The notes under the pieces: generated by a model
The model's database searches: none
What the model saw: the letters and a program-made list of their open reading frames with translations, nothing else
What the model was told of the DNA's origin: nothing
Program-made: the position numbers and the translations under genes
Shown here: in pieces, positions 13,001 to 25,422 of the stretch
Layout of the letters: each line of letters opens with the position of its first letter
Position numbering within the stretch: the stretch's first letter is position 1
Assembly: GCF_026151205.1 (NCBI RefSeq)
Contig: NC_087072.1
Coordinates: forward strand, 6,496,084-6,560,083
Length of the DNA stretch: 64,000 nt
From: Bolinopsis microptera
Lineage: Eukaryota > Ctenophora > Tentaculata > Lobata > Bolinopsidae
Direction of reading: 5' to 3'

Positions 13001-16000
13001 TATAGTGTAAGTTAACTTAATTAATATAATATAACGCGCACTGCTGTTCCCATACATTAGTATAAGGGCCCTGTCATGATATGTAGCAGAGATTATTAAG
13101 TAAAATTAGCGGGTAATCTGCCCGAGTAATTCCGCGGGAAAGTCAGCAGAATGAGAATGAGTACAATGGGATAACTTTCCATTCTTACATTTAACATTAT
13201 TTCTCTAATCGCCTCATACTGCATAAATTACATCTCGATCTCTCTCATACTCTCATAGTTCACGTCGTCACATACCTGCACTGTATATTCACTATTCATA
13301 AGATAAGGATCCTCATTATTCATTGTTATTCATTGTTATTGATAAGGAGATCTCCTCCTCTCCTCTCAGAGTACATTGTACACACCGCATGCCTTCTAAT
13401 AGAGTGCTATATATACAGGTGTGTATAATATACCACAGAGGTACATTATATATTCAACATACATAATACTCTCTCTACAAAAGCACCGTGTTGTGCTGTA
13501 AGAAGGTATCAGCTAATGACCCCTTACCAATCCAATCTAAGACTGGGTGGCTGGTAACCAATCAGGTGCCACCGGCCATGTCACGTGGGTTATGTAGTGT
13601 AATCCAACCTGCGAAACTGGGCAATATCATGTTTCTGCGCAGGCTCAAGTTGGTAGGTTATACCTGCATATCTCAAGGTAGAAACTAGTACATGGAGGTA
13701 TTTACAGTATGCACAGGAACAAAACTAGAAGTAGGTGGTGACTGGAACTAGAGACACTGTTCACGGTACAGTTTAGTGTACTACTTGATAAACGCCACCT
13801 GATCAATTAAAATTACATCTTCTATCATATTATTATGTCATATTATCATTAAGTACCTGATTTTAAGTCTAATAAACCGTAAACCATTATAATCTCGGGT
13901 CGGTTGTAATTCATCAAGGTAGAAGCTAGTACATCAAGGTATTCAGTTATCGACAAGGTAATTACTATACAGTAAATAGTAGACACAAATCTGTCTATTA
14001 AAATCTAGACTCAAGAACAAGAAAGTAGGTAACTGTAGTGAAACCAGGACTAGAGTTCACATTCCTTAACAGTCCATGTTTGTGCATTACTTAATAAAAA
14101 ACACTTAATTAAAGTAAGGCAGCAACTTCTAGCAGATGACATGATATCATTTGACAGATGATGTCTAATTTAACATAAGGTAATCAATTAAATCTCCTCT
14201 AGTTGTTTCAACACACCCTCATACTCCTCCACACAAGGTTCTCTCTCACATACACAGCAGTGGTTACTATACCACAGTGGTCGCAGTCACTTGAACAGCA
14301 AGTACTGTCGACACGTAATGGTTCAAATATTTCACAAGTACAGTACTCTCACACTCTCTACGTACAATGTGCACGTTTTTACTGTTATTCTAGCTTGTTC
14401 TTAAAGTCCTAACACATCACCTAACACATCTACTATTTTACACTTTTTATCTTTCTCTCTCTCCAGGTGTTAATAATATTCATCGTCCTCCAGTCACCAC
14501 ATTTTATACAGCTACAAAAAGTAAAGCAGGGTGTTTGTGCGATGTGTAGTTACCCAGTCATACTTTATCATTGAATATGGTCGAGAAACGTCAAGAAAGA
14601 TGCTGAAAATTTAAACTTTCCCTGATGTTCATTCACAACTGATACAATATTTGTCAGCATATTAGCTTTGGCTATGACCTATATCAAGATTTTAGCTTGT
14701 ATTGACAGGAATCTTAAAATAATGCCTAGTATATAGTTCAAGTGCGAGCCATGTTTCATAGTCATTGCAATAAAACCGTAGGAGCAGATTGGTTTGAGGA
14801 CGGAAAAAGGGTCATATTCGGGAAATCGCACGAAACACTTTAATCGCGCAAGTATCCTGACTTTCGATCGGTTAGAACTATGCTCAAAAGTATGGAAACT
14901 ATATCACTCTCTTCTTTTAGAAATATTTAATGTACCAGTTCAAAAGTGTAGTGGGTAATTGTGTTACATGTAGTAAGTCCAGTAAGCAAGGTAGTCATAA
15001 GTGTAATATAAGTAACAAAAGTATCCGTAGTAAGTAAAGTAAATTATTTATAGTACTCATTAAGTTATTTACCTGGAGCAGTATCTCAGGAGCGGACCAG
15101 TAAGCGTTACCCACCACTCCATCGACATTGACACCAGTATCTGAGATGTTGACTTGAGGACTGGGTTCAGCTAGCTTACACACACCAAACGTTGTTACCA
15201 GGATGTTACTTGCTCTGATGCGCGTGTGCACGATACTGCACGCGTGCAGTGCTTCCAGACCTGGGGAGGGGGTATTAGTAAGCATCATCATTATCATCTG
15301 TTGTGTAGGAGTGGCTCAGGGTAAAATAGGAGTGGCTCACTGGTTCACTGGCTGTGTACTCTTGGCTGATCTTTAATTTATCTTTAGCATAAAAACCGAT
15401 AATTTGGCGATGTGCGGCTTCAAAAAGTGTGGATTTCAAGCCATTAACATTTAACACGGGTCAATATTGTGTTTGAGTAATATGGATCGGCTCGGTCTAT
15501 TATATATATAGACAAACCATGAACAAGCCTTATCCGCAGTTATTTACCCATTTTGTGAATCTATCTTTAGTCTAAAACCCAGTAATTTAGTGCTGTGTAG
15601 ATTAAGAAAACAGAGATCTATGTGTCACGTTGTTAATATCATAGATTTGAGGTGAGTCAGAATAAGCGTCTACTCCGTAGTCCGTAGCAAGTAAAGCAAT
15701 TTCAACGCAAAAGTTGAACAATGTCTATTTGCTGCTATTTATGTCTAGCAATTCTAATTGGACTCTAATTGTACCGAGTAAATCCTTATCGTTAGTGGTT
15801 AACTCAGACATCACTGCATATCTTAAAACGACACTTTTGAAGGACACCCATTGAACTTTCTCGGCTAGCAGCAAAGCTTGTGCATGGAGGAATGCAGAGT
15901 GCATACCACAAAACATAAGTTAATGTGAGGATAATATACGCTAAATAGTTTTCTTTAAAAACGAACATTCATTGATATTTCATCTAGAGTAAAGATTATA

Positions 16001-17917
16001 CCGTGTCTAGTAAAGCTTTAAAGTAAAAGCTTTAAATAATATTAAACAGTCATTAAAAAATACCAGCCATTATCGCAGATGACCGAAGTTAAATATGTGT
16101 TAAATACATGACGTTCTGAAGTTAAACAAACAAAACATCTTCTCTGAGTGTTTACACATAGAACTATTTGTTGGTGTACACTATACTGTATACATAGTAC
16201 ACCGCATGATAAACACTGACAATTGGCCGGAAATTCCTTTTGTTTTCTACCATGATGACACACGACTGCAGCATAACTTTGCCGCGTACATTTGGGATGG
16301 ATACAAGTAACCGGTTTATGATACTGTTTTTTTTCATACTAAATCACGCTTGGATGGCTTGAATATATACTTCTGTGGTATGTTTTTATTGTCAAAGCGT
16401 GATATGAATACCGGTATTTACTTATTTATTCATTTATGTTCATTGTTTAATGGTATAAGCGACAGTGATAGGGGGGAAGAGGGGGTACTCCTGGATACTG
16501 TGAGACATATTATACAGTGAGACATATTATACATGTTATATATATGAGTTATATATGAGTCCTGATGTTAACTTCTGAGTGATTCTCTAGAGAACACGAA
16601 TTCTATTGAATCATCAGTTAATGAGGTTGTCTCAGTTTGTGATAAATGGAGATTGAAGAAAGTGGATTTCTGCAGTGAAATTTTGTTAATCATAATCTGA
16701 GAACAAGATCGAATTAAATTTAGAGAATGGAGGGTGATAACGTAATAAAATCAATCCCACTCTATGTTATATGTATCTTGGTCAATCTATATTGATACAT
16801 CTAAAAGCTAACTTTCTTTACTAATCTAGATGTACCACCTTAACAGCTTAGTCACCCAACTACATAGCAAGCAGAACTAGCAGGATGAAACTAACTTTAC
16901 AACAAATATTGCAGTAATCTGGTAAATAAATAATTATAAGCCCCCCCCCCCCCCCCCACAATTCTGGTAACCACGGCAACCACCTACCTCTCAGAGTGTG
17001 ACTGACCACAGTCCGAATCTGACTCTCTTTGAGCGGCCGGTTCAGTTGTGCCATGAGATTGTGAACACTGAAACCGTGGCAAAACTCCATGACAACCCAG
17101 AAGTACTTGACAGCCTTGTAGTAGCCATAGAGGGTCACCACGTGGGGTGAACGACACTCCCGGACTTGGTCCAATGTGGCCATAAAACCCTGAAACGTTT
17201 GTTTTTCAGTTTTGTTTTTTTTTTCATTTGAAGATTCTCACCAAAACAAGCATACTTTTATTCAGCAGTAAGATCCGTTTTTTGTATATCATAGCTTAAG
17301 ATAATTTTATCATGCACTACAATTCCGCAATTTTGTTAATATGTTCCACTTGCACTCATAGATTTTACACATCATCTTTCATGGCACGTCAGTTCTGATA
17401 ATTTCATTTAATCTGACGAAAAACACTGGTAAAAGAGATGCAGCAAATCACTGTCCCTTGTCTTAGAAAGCTAAAAGGTGTCATTACCAATTTAAATACA
17501 TGGTCAAAATTAAACATATCATAAAAGTCGATTCTGGTTAAACTGATTATGTTATTGTTAAGTATGAAATACACTTCTTTAACCGTCGCTGGCTTAATTG
17601 TAATGGTACCTTCGACTCCTGTAATTGGCCGATTACAATGTAACCATATGGCTGTTTGGAGAAAACCAAAGTAAAATAAGTATCCAGATAGTAATGTACT
17701 TAATTGAGATTTATTGTTGAAATTCTATAAACATGTTAAACTGATAAAATGTTACCTCATAATCGTTGGTGAGATTAGCTGGATACTTCTTTGCAATAGC
17801 AACTTGACCTAGGGCAGCATTATAGGCTTTAAATATTGTGCTTCCAAACGAGCCATTACAAATCTTTTCTTTGATGTCAAAAACATCTCTGTTGTCAGGT
17901 ACTGTTGAACTGTTCAT
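7100..17917 (-). CDS. MST/Hippo-like Ste20-family pseudokinase with SARAH-type helices, 7 exons, 712 aa
   Basis: Exons in transcription order: 17917-17756, 17189-16988, 15260-15073, 11588-11418, 10990-10908, 9851-9748 and 8328-7100. Phases fit throughout (2139 nt), and an in-frame TGA lies two codons before the ATG. Residues 14-270 follow the MST1/2 kinase fold: PHVVTLYGYY, VVMEFCHGFSV, SDIWSLGITVIELAERQPPY, RLSATQLLQ. Catalytic residues are lost. The glycine loop reads CNGSFG (first Gly gone), VAIK is VAIA (Lys to Ala42), the helix-C Glu aligns with Thr59, HRD is HTR (133-135) and DFG is EPS (153-155). APE (178-180) and Asn140 remain. The linker keeps a DTMKK motif (428-432), like the MST phospho-TM docking motifs, and SYMDFY (518-523), matching MST SFMDYF. 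A SARAH domain follows at 561-598, with a second SARAH-like helix at 620-657 and a weaker third at 664-703. It is probably a scaffold or dimerising regulator in Hippo-type signalling; that role is inferred. Confidence 0.9.
13674..14140. repeat. Diverged tandem duplication in pseudokinase intron 3
   Basis: Two segments of roughly 240 bp share landmarks in the same order: CAAGGTAGAAACTAGTACAT (13676) against CAAGGTAGAAGCTAGTACAT (13915), then similar GACTAGAGTTCAC and GTACTACTTGATAA/GCATTACTTAATAA stretches. The rest has drifted. No open frame is supported. Confidence 0.5.
16941..16957. repeat. Poly-C tract (17 C) in pseudokinase intron 2
   Basis: The run of 17 C on the + strand reads as poly-G in the transcript, about 30 nt after the exon-2 donor. 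Sense-strand G-runs near donors can influence splicing, so the placement is worth noting. Similar homopolymers occur at 33513, 42122 and 59112. Confidence 0.9.
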
Positions 17918-18045
17918 CTGTCATTGCTGAATGAAATTGTTTGATAAAGTCTTAGAATTATAATAAAAATAATCGTTTTATTAATGAGTATATACTTTAT
18001 TATGTTAATATGTTATGCTGTGCCCATTTACCAATCAAAACCCAA

Positions 18046-18143
18046 ATATGCTATCATGTGTCATAGACTATGACACATGATAGCATATAGAGGAGGTAAA
18101 CCATATTTGCTATGACTCATAGCAAATATGGTTTACCTCCTCT
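18046..18143. repeat. Twin abutting perfect hairpins upstream of the pseudokinase start
   Basis: Hairpin 1 has 21-bp perfect arms (18046-18066 and 18068-18088) with a 1-nt loop. Hairpin 2 starts on the next base, with 26-bp perfect arms (18089-18114 and 18118-18143) and a 3-nt loop ACT. Arm cores are TATGCTATCATGTGTCATAG and GAGGTAAACCATATTTGCTA. They sit about 130-230 bp before the pseudokinase ATG, so they may lie in its promoter or 5' UTR. They could equally be foldback insertions or template-switch products. Confidence 0.92.
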
Positions 18144-18900
18144 CCAGTATCCTGAAATATTATAAGTTGGACCTAAAGATATGACATGTATTATAGATAA
18201 TGTACATGGCATGGACATGAATTTTACAAAATTACGACTAGGTTAATCCAGTCAGTTATCTCAAATCACCCATTAAATGAAACAAAAATTACTCAAATAC
18301 ATACAAAAAGATCCCACCTTTTTCTAGTTATTAATGTTTAACCTTCTGACTAAAGTAAGAAAGGTTTACTATATCAGATTGTGAGTACTAATGGTAAGCA
18401 CATGCAGAAGTTTACGTCTACTGAACTATGGAAGGACGGGTCCTCATAATTTCCTCTATAATCAAATAAAATGCAATGAGCATGTTATACTACTCTCTGA
18501 ATTTTCGAAATCTCTGCATAGTTTAGTTTTTATAACAGTTTTAGTTTTATGCCAACAGAATCCATTTTTGGTTTATTTAATCCGTCACAGCATAAGTGGA
18601 TTATTAAATTGTATATTAGATTTCAATTATGTATTGCTCGGTAAAATTTTATTATATTCTATTCTGCCTGAAACTAGGTATTTTTGCAGATCTATTTGGA
18701 CTTTGGTTGTAAAAAATGTTAATCAATAATCAAGCATGTATCATATATCATTCTCTGGTAATAGCTAGAAGAATGTACAGTAGCATAATATAATTATATA
18801 ATTAAATAAGAGATCTCATGATATGAAATCTCAAGTTCGACTCTGCCAACACATCATGACGCTAAATTCGACACCAGGTCGCGCGATACTCTTCCATAAT

Positions 18901-19724
18901 TAGTAGAGGCTCTTACGGGCAAAAAGACGTGTTTTCTGCTACGAGTTTAGAGACCTAACCGCTAATTGGACACAATAGTATGATGTCTAAGGATCGATAA
19001 TATGTTAAGAAGTATAAATTTGGCCTTATTAGTCACATGCTATTCTAATGCGCGTTTTAAACTTTGACAGTCTATTACTCTAAGGCAAATAGAGTAATTA
19101 TATTCATATTTTGTCAGCAATAAGATCACATTATTTTCTATTTGGTGTGAAAATATGAGCTAGAACGGACATAATCTCGCTGAGTTATAGCTGTTTGAAA
19201 TTTATGATGAACGCGCGGGTGCCAATTGATAACAACTAAATGCTTTTGCGGAGTGACAATATTCAAACTTCGATAAAGTATATGAAGTGGGTACTTCTCG
19301 GAAAGGAAAAATTTAGGCAAACACGATGAAACTATTTTTGGGTTGATTTGATACAACTGCAAAAAATTATTCAAACTTCAAGCAAAAAAGTCAAAATTTT
19401 TACCACTTTTTTGGATTTTTACCCCAGAAAAAATAGAGGGATTTGTTTTATTTTTATACTATCTTGTGCGGCTGTCTTTCAGCTATCTCCATGCAAGTTT
19501 TGCCGACATGCCAACAAAATTAACTTGCTCAAAATATCAAAAAACATGGTTTTTTGGCCTATTTTTGGCCCAAAAATCGGTTTTTTGCAATTTTAACCCA
19601 GAAAAATCAGTCCAATCATCTTGAAACTACTTTTAATCGATTCTACGGTCAAAAATACGTCTGGTAAGGTGTATCTGGGGTCCCTGGCGTATCGAGCAGA
19701 CAATGCCCGTAAGAGCCTCTACTA
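18901..19724. mobile_element. Non-autonomous DNA element with 20-bp perfect TIRs
   Basis: TAGTAGAGGCTCTTACGGGC (18901-18920) is repeated exactly inverted at 19705-19724, enclosing 824 bp. AAT lies directly outside both ends, a possible 3-bp target duplication; a TA duplication with shorter ends starting GTAGAGG is the alternative. The interior is AT-rich, with T- and A-runs near 19380-19580, and encodes no transposase that I can see. The superfamily is unresolved. Confidence 0.72.
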
Positions 19725-19904
19725 AATACAGCTTTCGACTGGAAATCCTCGATTTAATGGTGGCAGATTATTATATGGGGGATTGTTTGTTTGGAATGAA
19801 CAGTTCCAGTCTAAATTTGCAGTTTCAGGCAGTAAATATAAGTAGTCGAGAGCACAACTACTAGCTACCTTTTAAATGGGTCTTAGTAGATGTTAGTAAA
19901 TGTT

Positions 19905-20804
19905 AGCTGCCGATTCGAGAAATTAGCTAATGAAGTACTACAGGCCGTAAACAAGTATATGGGAGTTAACCTACTGCACATTAATGTAAAGAAGTGTTGT
20001 TACATGTATTTTTCTCCCTCTAAACGTAATAATAACGAATTAGATGCCGATATAGATAGCCAAAACTTGTCCATTAATAACAAAATAATTAAACGTGTAA
20101 GTCAGACAAAATTTCTTGGAGTAATCATGGATGATAAATTGAGCTGGAAACCACATATATCATCCCTCAACAAGAAACTAAGAAGTGCTTGTGGACGTAT
20201 CTACCGTATTAAGAAATGCTTACCAGAATCACTATATAAGCAAATATATCATTCCCTCTTTGAATCACACCTAGGTTATGCTATTTCTGTCTGGGGAGGT
20301 ATTCCCAATAATCAGTTAAAACCGCTATTTATTACTCAAAAGAAGTGTATCAGGATTCTATTTGGAGACTATGAAGCTTATGTAGACAAGTTCAAGACAT
20401 GTGCTAGAGCAAGACCAATTAATTCTCAACGTCTAGGATCTGAATTCTATGTTAAAGAGTCCACTAAGCCCCTATTCACAAAACATGAATTACTTGTTAC
20501 AGAGAACCTGTACAGATACCGTTGTTTAATGGAACTTTTTAAGATCATTAAGTCACGAGTACCAATTTCGTTATACTACTTATTCAACATATCAAATAGG
20601 AAAGATAATCTGTTCATTACACCCTCTCCAACTAATCAATTTATTTATAAATCTGCATGGCTGTGGAATGAATTCCGTAAAGTTGGCCCGTTAAATTTCA
20701 CCTCCACATGCAGATCTATCAAGAATTTACTTAAACAGTCACTTCTAAGAGCTCAAAACCGGTATGGAACTGAGTGGTGTGACAAAAATGTCACTGAATT
20801 CTGA
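19905..20804 (+). pseudogene. 5'-truncated non-LTR retrotransposon, C-terminal part of reverse transcriptase ORF
   Basis: About 300 codons stay open to TGA at 20804 and align along their length with the C-terminal third of the reverse-transcriptase ORF at 27484-30027 (for example LLHINVKKCCY, TKFLGVIMDDKLSW, SHLGYAISVWGG and QKKCIRILFGD in both). The catalytic FADD region is absent, so the copy is dead on arrival, as expected from 5' truncation during target-primed insertion. The 5' junction is near 19905. The clade looks like the CR1/L2/Jockey group, judged by overall motif style only. Confidence 0.85.
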
Positions 20805-22947
20805 TTAAGAAGTGATATTTATTTGCCTGTTATTCCCACTTAAGCACTTACTGACTGACAAGCTTATCTATGATTACCATGCTTGAATTTAGGTAAACAA
20901 CATACAACTCATTTCCAAGTTACGCTGAGCGCAACCGCCGAATGACACAGCAATATGAAAACGCGCGCGCATAGCATTGCGCGCCGATGCTGTGCGCGCG
21001 CGTTGTCGGCCGAAACTTGGGAAGTTCCCGCTCTAATATTCAGACGACAGTGATGACTCAGTGAGCACTAATTTCGACCACTTTCCCGGTCGAACCATGC
21101 CAAATCAAACTAATTGACCCACGTGTATAGCCAATGTCCTGGCGGTGCTGAGCCGATGTAAAACTCTTCTGTAAACTCTTTTGTCTCTTGTAACTTGTTT
21201 ATATTTTATATTTTAGTTATACTGTGTACTGTGTACAATAGTTATAGCGTATAGTGTGTAGTGTGTAGTGCTTATTTTGTTGTAACGTGTCACTTTATAT
21301 TTTGCTACCAACGTCAGCTTTGACTTACCATTTATTGTAATTGGTACAGCATATATCAAAATTAAAACACTGTTTTCGATCTGACGGGTGATGGGCTCTC
21401 TCTGATGGGACATAGTTCTAGGGGGTACCCGGGGTACGAGTTAACGAATAGTGTTCGTGTCCTTCCACAATCCCCTCTCATTGTGTTTTTGACGGAGGAG
21501 GAGCCTAGTTCATCCGTCTGCATCGCTTAATCGAGTTAAAAATTTAGCCAATAACAAACTAAATTACATGTTATACTGATATCAGATGTAGAGTTTATAA
21601 CATACAAATTCTAAATTTTTGACGGCTGACGATGGTAAGTCGCTACGTTTAACTCGGGACTTTTATAGTCTTAAGTCTTGGAGCTCAAAATGTCTCGTGC
21701 TGTGGGCCGTATAAACGGCGCACACCACCGCCCCGCCTTACTGCTTACATTACTTCATGGTTGCAGGGCGGAGCCGGTGCCGTTTGTCTCGGCCTCGAGT
21801 GGCGAGTGCTTGCCCATCGAATACACTATTGAAACACTAATTATTTACTGGCATTCTACAGTTTCCAAAACGAAGTACGAAGGTATATTAACTTTGAGCT
21901 TTGTTTTGGCGACTGCTTCATCGATGGGCGAGTAGGTATTTGTTGTTTAGCAGTGTTGAATATTGGAGCAATTATATAATGTATATCTCCATCATAATAT
22001 AGGCTAGTGTAAACATATATAACCAATACGAACAAATAGTATTATATTATTGGTAACTAGCTAGATTATAAATTTTTTGCTTTAATATAATTACATGTCA
22101 GATAATTGATTAGTTGAATGAAACGTGTGCTACAAATGTCTACGCCTCACGCAGAACTGCGTACCGCTTAGTACTTCATACTTGAGCGGTACTGCTGTTC
22201 ACAGAGGCGCGCACTCGATTTAATCACAAATAACGAGCGCGCGGTTTTTGGAATTTCTCCATTATTATTATTCGATCTATTAATTAGATCGCAGTGCTCA
22301 CGGCCTGTACTGCGTGAACGACAGAAATATGTTTTAAATTATTTTGCTTCTGAAATTTTGGCTCTAGTAATTAAGAAATGCGACATGTAATTATAAGATA
22401 TAGATAACAATTAAATAGATCCTGTGCGCGGCGCCTACAGCTGACCTACGAATTTCTGAACAATTGAAAATTGTGGCTATGTGCGCGGCATACTGTATAT
22501 GTGTTTGAAATTGAAATTTGAATTTATTTATGAATATAACATTATATATTGATTGTTTTGTGGTAAATAAAAATTTTTCTTTCCTAAAAAAATTTTTCTT
22601 TCCTAGTATATTTAAAAAAAATTTAATGTATACATTTTTGTAAGAATATTTAGGATTACTGGGCGGCGCTGATCAGCCTGTCATTCCGCCAAATCTTTAT
22701 TTGGGCTGAGTGAATTACGACCTCCATCGCTCTGAAAAAGTGCAAATGCTCATTGGATGTAAGAGCGCACGTGACTAGCATTCGCGTAATCGTTGAGAAA
22801 CAATTACAGCCACGCAAAAGATTATGTGAATGCCAACTACCAATTTGAAAGAAGTGACGTTTGCAGGGTGATAATTAATCACTCTACACTCGACTGTCAC
22901 GTGACTTTTTCAACCCGTTCTCTAGCTGGTCCTGAACGACTATTTAA
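20805..22947. other. Gene-free stretch with GC-rich patches
   Basis: No exon chain or RNA gene is supported. Near 20940-21010 there is a CpG-rich imperfect inverted repeat built from GCGCGCGC blocks. Around 21676-21800 and 22140-22450 GC-rich patches alternate with AT-rich DNA. They may be parts of unrecognised dispersed repeats. Confidence 0.4.
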
Positions 22948-23030
22948 AACCCTAACCCTCTTATCTGATCCCAACCCTAACCCTTACCCAATCCTTAACA
23001 AAAGCATATGCTGAAACCCTAACCCTAACA
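22948..23030. repeat. Degenerate interstitial telomere-like repeats (CCCTAA)
   Basis: AACCCTAACCCTC at the start, CCAACCCTAACCCTTACCC in the middle and AAACCCTAACCCTAAC at the end are spaced by drifted sequence. The motif is the complement of TTAGGG, the usual animal telomere repeat. It looks like an old internal telomeric tract or repair scar. Confidence 0.75.
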
Positions 23031-23509
23031 AGAAATTAGACTAACTTCCTTATACGGTCATATCACGTGATCGAGACAGTTTTTCGCCTATATCTCGTCA
23101 GGGGAGCATTTTAACCCTATGTCATGGGGGTGATTCGGAATCAGCGTCCGAAAATACATCAATTGAAGTTGGTTTCAACTGTCAGGGGCCCTTTTAGAAC
23201 AATCTCAAAAATCGACTGTAGCATGTAGAGTGATTTAGTACGCTCGACGTTTGCGCTACAAGAGCCGCGCGCTGAGTAAGATTGTAAAATCTGATTATCA
23301 ATTATTTGATTGTAAATTCGCATAAACGCGCCTACTAGCGCGTTTGAGAGGGTTTAATTACACCAAGCTTTGTTTATTATATGAACATAATATTCGGTAG
23401 GTTTATCTGGTATTGATATTGATTATATATATATTTGATATTGATATTGATATTATTGAACGAGGCTAACTCTACACTCTAGACATAGTTAATACTATTT
23501 CTTTTAAGA

Positions 23510-23703
23510 AAGGGACTTGGAGTATAAACGACCAAGTTTGCATTAATTTCTATCCACCCAAGAACTCAGGAGGCAAAGGTGGGTGCGTAAACTTTTGGTC
23601 TGCACTCTCCGATCCTGTATCACCCTGGATTCTTCTCGACATATCTTTGTAAAAGGTATATTGTATATACCTTCTAGTCAATCTCTTGCTACTCCAAGTC
23701 CCC
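23510..23703. mobile_element. Small TIR element (MITE-like), about 194 bp
   Basis: GGGACTTGGAGTA at 23512-23524 is inverted exactly at 23690-23702. TAAGA occurs just outside on both sides (23505-23509 and 23704-23708), a candidate 5-bp target duplication. The interior has no coding frame. An inner hairpin GGTATATTGTATATACC lies near 23655. Confidence 0.62.
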
Positions 23704-24989
23704 TAAGATATCTGATCTAAAGTTCGTGCTAGTTATATATATATGAAATATATTTTTGTCTGCTTTAATTGATACTAAATAAAATTGTTGTTTTCTTGAA
23801 TAGCCTGGGGTCCCCAGGTAAGACAACGCGCGTTGCTAATCTAATCTTGCTCGCACACGTGCAATCGTTTGATATTGTTACGCAGTTAGGTATTGCATCG
23901 CGTTAAAAGTTGACAGGTGATACTCATAAAATATTTGTTTCAAATATTATTTGATCAAGACCGCGCCACCCCAGCGAACGCCGCGGGCTTCATACCTCGC
24001 ACAAAATGATTGAATTTCACTTTTAAAATCTCCTCAAGCTTCATGTTAAGTTAAATTACGTATGTTTAGTTTTAAAGTAATCTTGTTCTTTAGATAATTG
24101 TCTCAATAATCGAATATCGAAGAGTTTAATTCAATCCAAGGAAAATTGTTCAAACTATGAGTGATCATGAATAAAAAATGGATAATTTACACGTAAAATT
24201 TGCCTCAAAATTTGTTTTGAAAAATAACCATAACTCTGGCTATGATTTAAATTTTGAAAATTTAAAATGCTTGTGCCGCGCACAAAAATGTTCCGCGCAT
24301 TTAAAACGTGTCGATAATGCGCCCAAACCAATGTCGCGTTAGATAATAGTGAATAAGCTGGTTGAATTCACAATTTTCATTTTTGTTACAGTTTGTTGCT
24401 TTGTGTGGCAGCCATATTGGTTTTGTGCGTGCGCAACTATTGCGCGCTATCTACATATCTTACCGTTAAATGTACGTTTACAGATTTAATCGAGATCTTT
24501 GCGAGGCTTTCATAATTATGTAATATGTATGATATAGCTTGATATGCTGTTACTTCAAATTGCTGTAATTTCTATTTATATTGACTTAAGTCGAGTACAA
24601 AATGAAATTATTTGCTCTCTAATTTTAAGGATGTCGACCTGCAACTGAAACTGAGTGATATTCGACTATTTCAATTTAGATTCGCTAGTCAACAAAATGG
24701 TTGCTCACTCCGAAATAACGACTTTCAAGTAATGGTATGTACCCTATTTTTTACAACAAGGCTCCCAGCATTATAGTAAAACATAGAGTTAGACAATATT
24801 TTAATATAAACTATAATTAATTTTTGACCGGGAACATTCAGCAGTTAACTTTGTCGTAAGTTCTTTCATCGTCCCCACTAGTTCACTACATACGCTAACC
24901 AATAAACCTCAATTAGGATGGTTTTTGCAACACATTCTACAAGCTTAGAACTTATAAAGTAACAGCACCATCATAACCCACACATCACC
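23704..24989. other. AT-rich intergenic DNA, nothing recognised
   Basis: No open frame longer than background, RNA gene or clear repeat structure was found. Short CpG-rich words (GCGCGC, CCGCGG) occur singly. Confidence 0.45.
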
Positions 24990-25422
24990 TTTGCACAAAT
25001 CAGCTATTCCCCATTCACTCACGAGCGTCGACATATCTCCCCATGTACATCTGTAAACTGGAGCGGCCCCCCGCGATGCGGAGCAGGTGAGCTACCTGGT
25101 TCGGGCTACTTCACTTATCAGAGTACGCTAGCACCACAATACACTCGCTTCAAGCCCTCAGATTTGCACGCATCCATCACCTTCACAGGGCCGGCTGCCC
25201 ACATTCTGTAAAATCCTGATTCTATATGCTCGCGGGGTCTATTACCTGTTTGAGCTCTATTATTACGCGCACGTGCCCAGTGTACAGCTCACCGGCTTGC
25301 GCTGTCCTCTTGGCATTGTTGTCGCCTTTATGACCTTCAAATCTAAAAGTAGGTTGAGGGCACTACATGGGGTCTAGCGCTGCCCCGTGTCAAAATACAT
25401 ACATACATACATACATACATAC
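24990..25422 (+). mobile_element. Possible 3' end of a retroposon (SINE or non-LTR) with (ATAC)7 tail
   Basis: A stretch richer in GC than its surroundings ends in seven perfect ATAC units (25395-25422). Short microsatellite tails of this kind are typical 3' ends of some non-LTR elements and SINEs. The 5' limit is not visible and no protein frame survives. GGTTCGGGCT near 25099 vaguely resembles a tRNA B-box, which would suit a SINE head, but I do not rely on it. The satellite begins immediately after the tail. Confidence 0.4.

Noticed and set aside
25070-25110. tRNA-like B-box word GGTTCGGGCT
   Set aside because: No cloverleaf or A-box could be fitted, so no tRNA gene is called.
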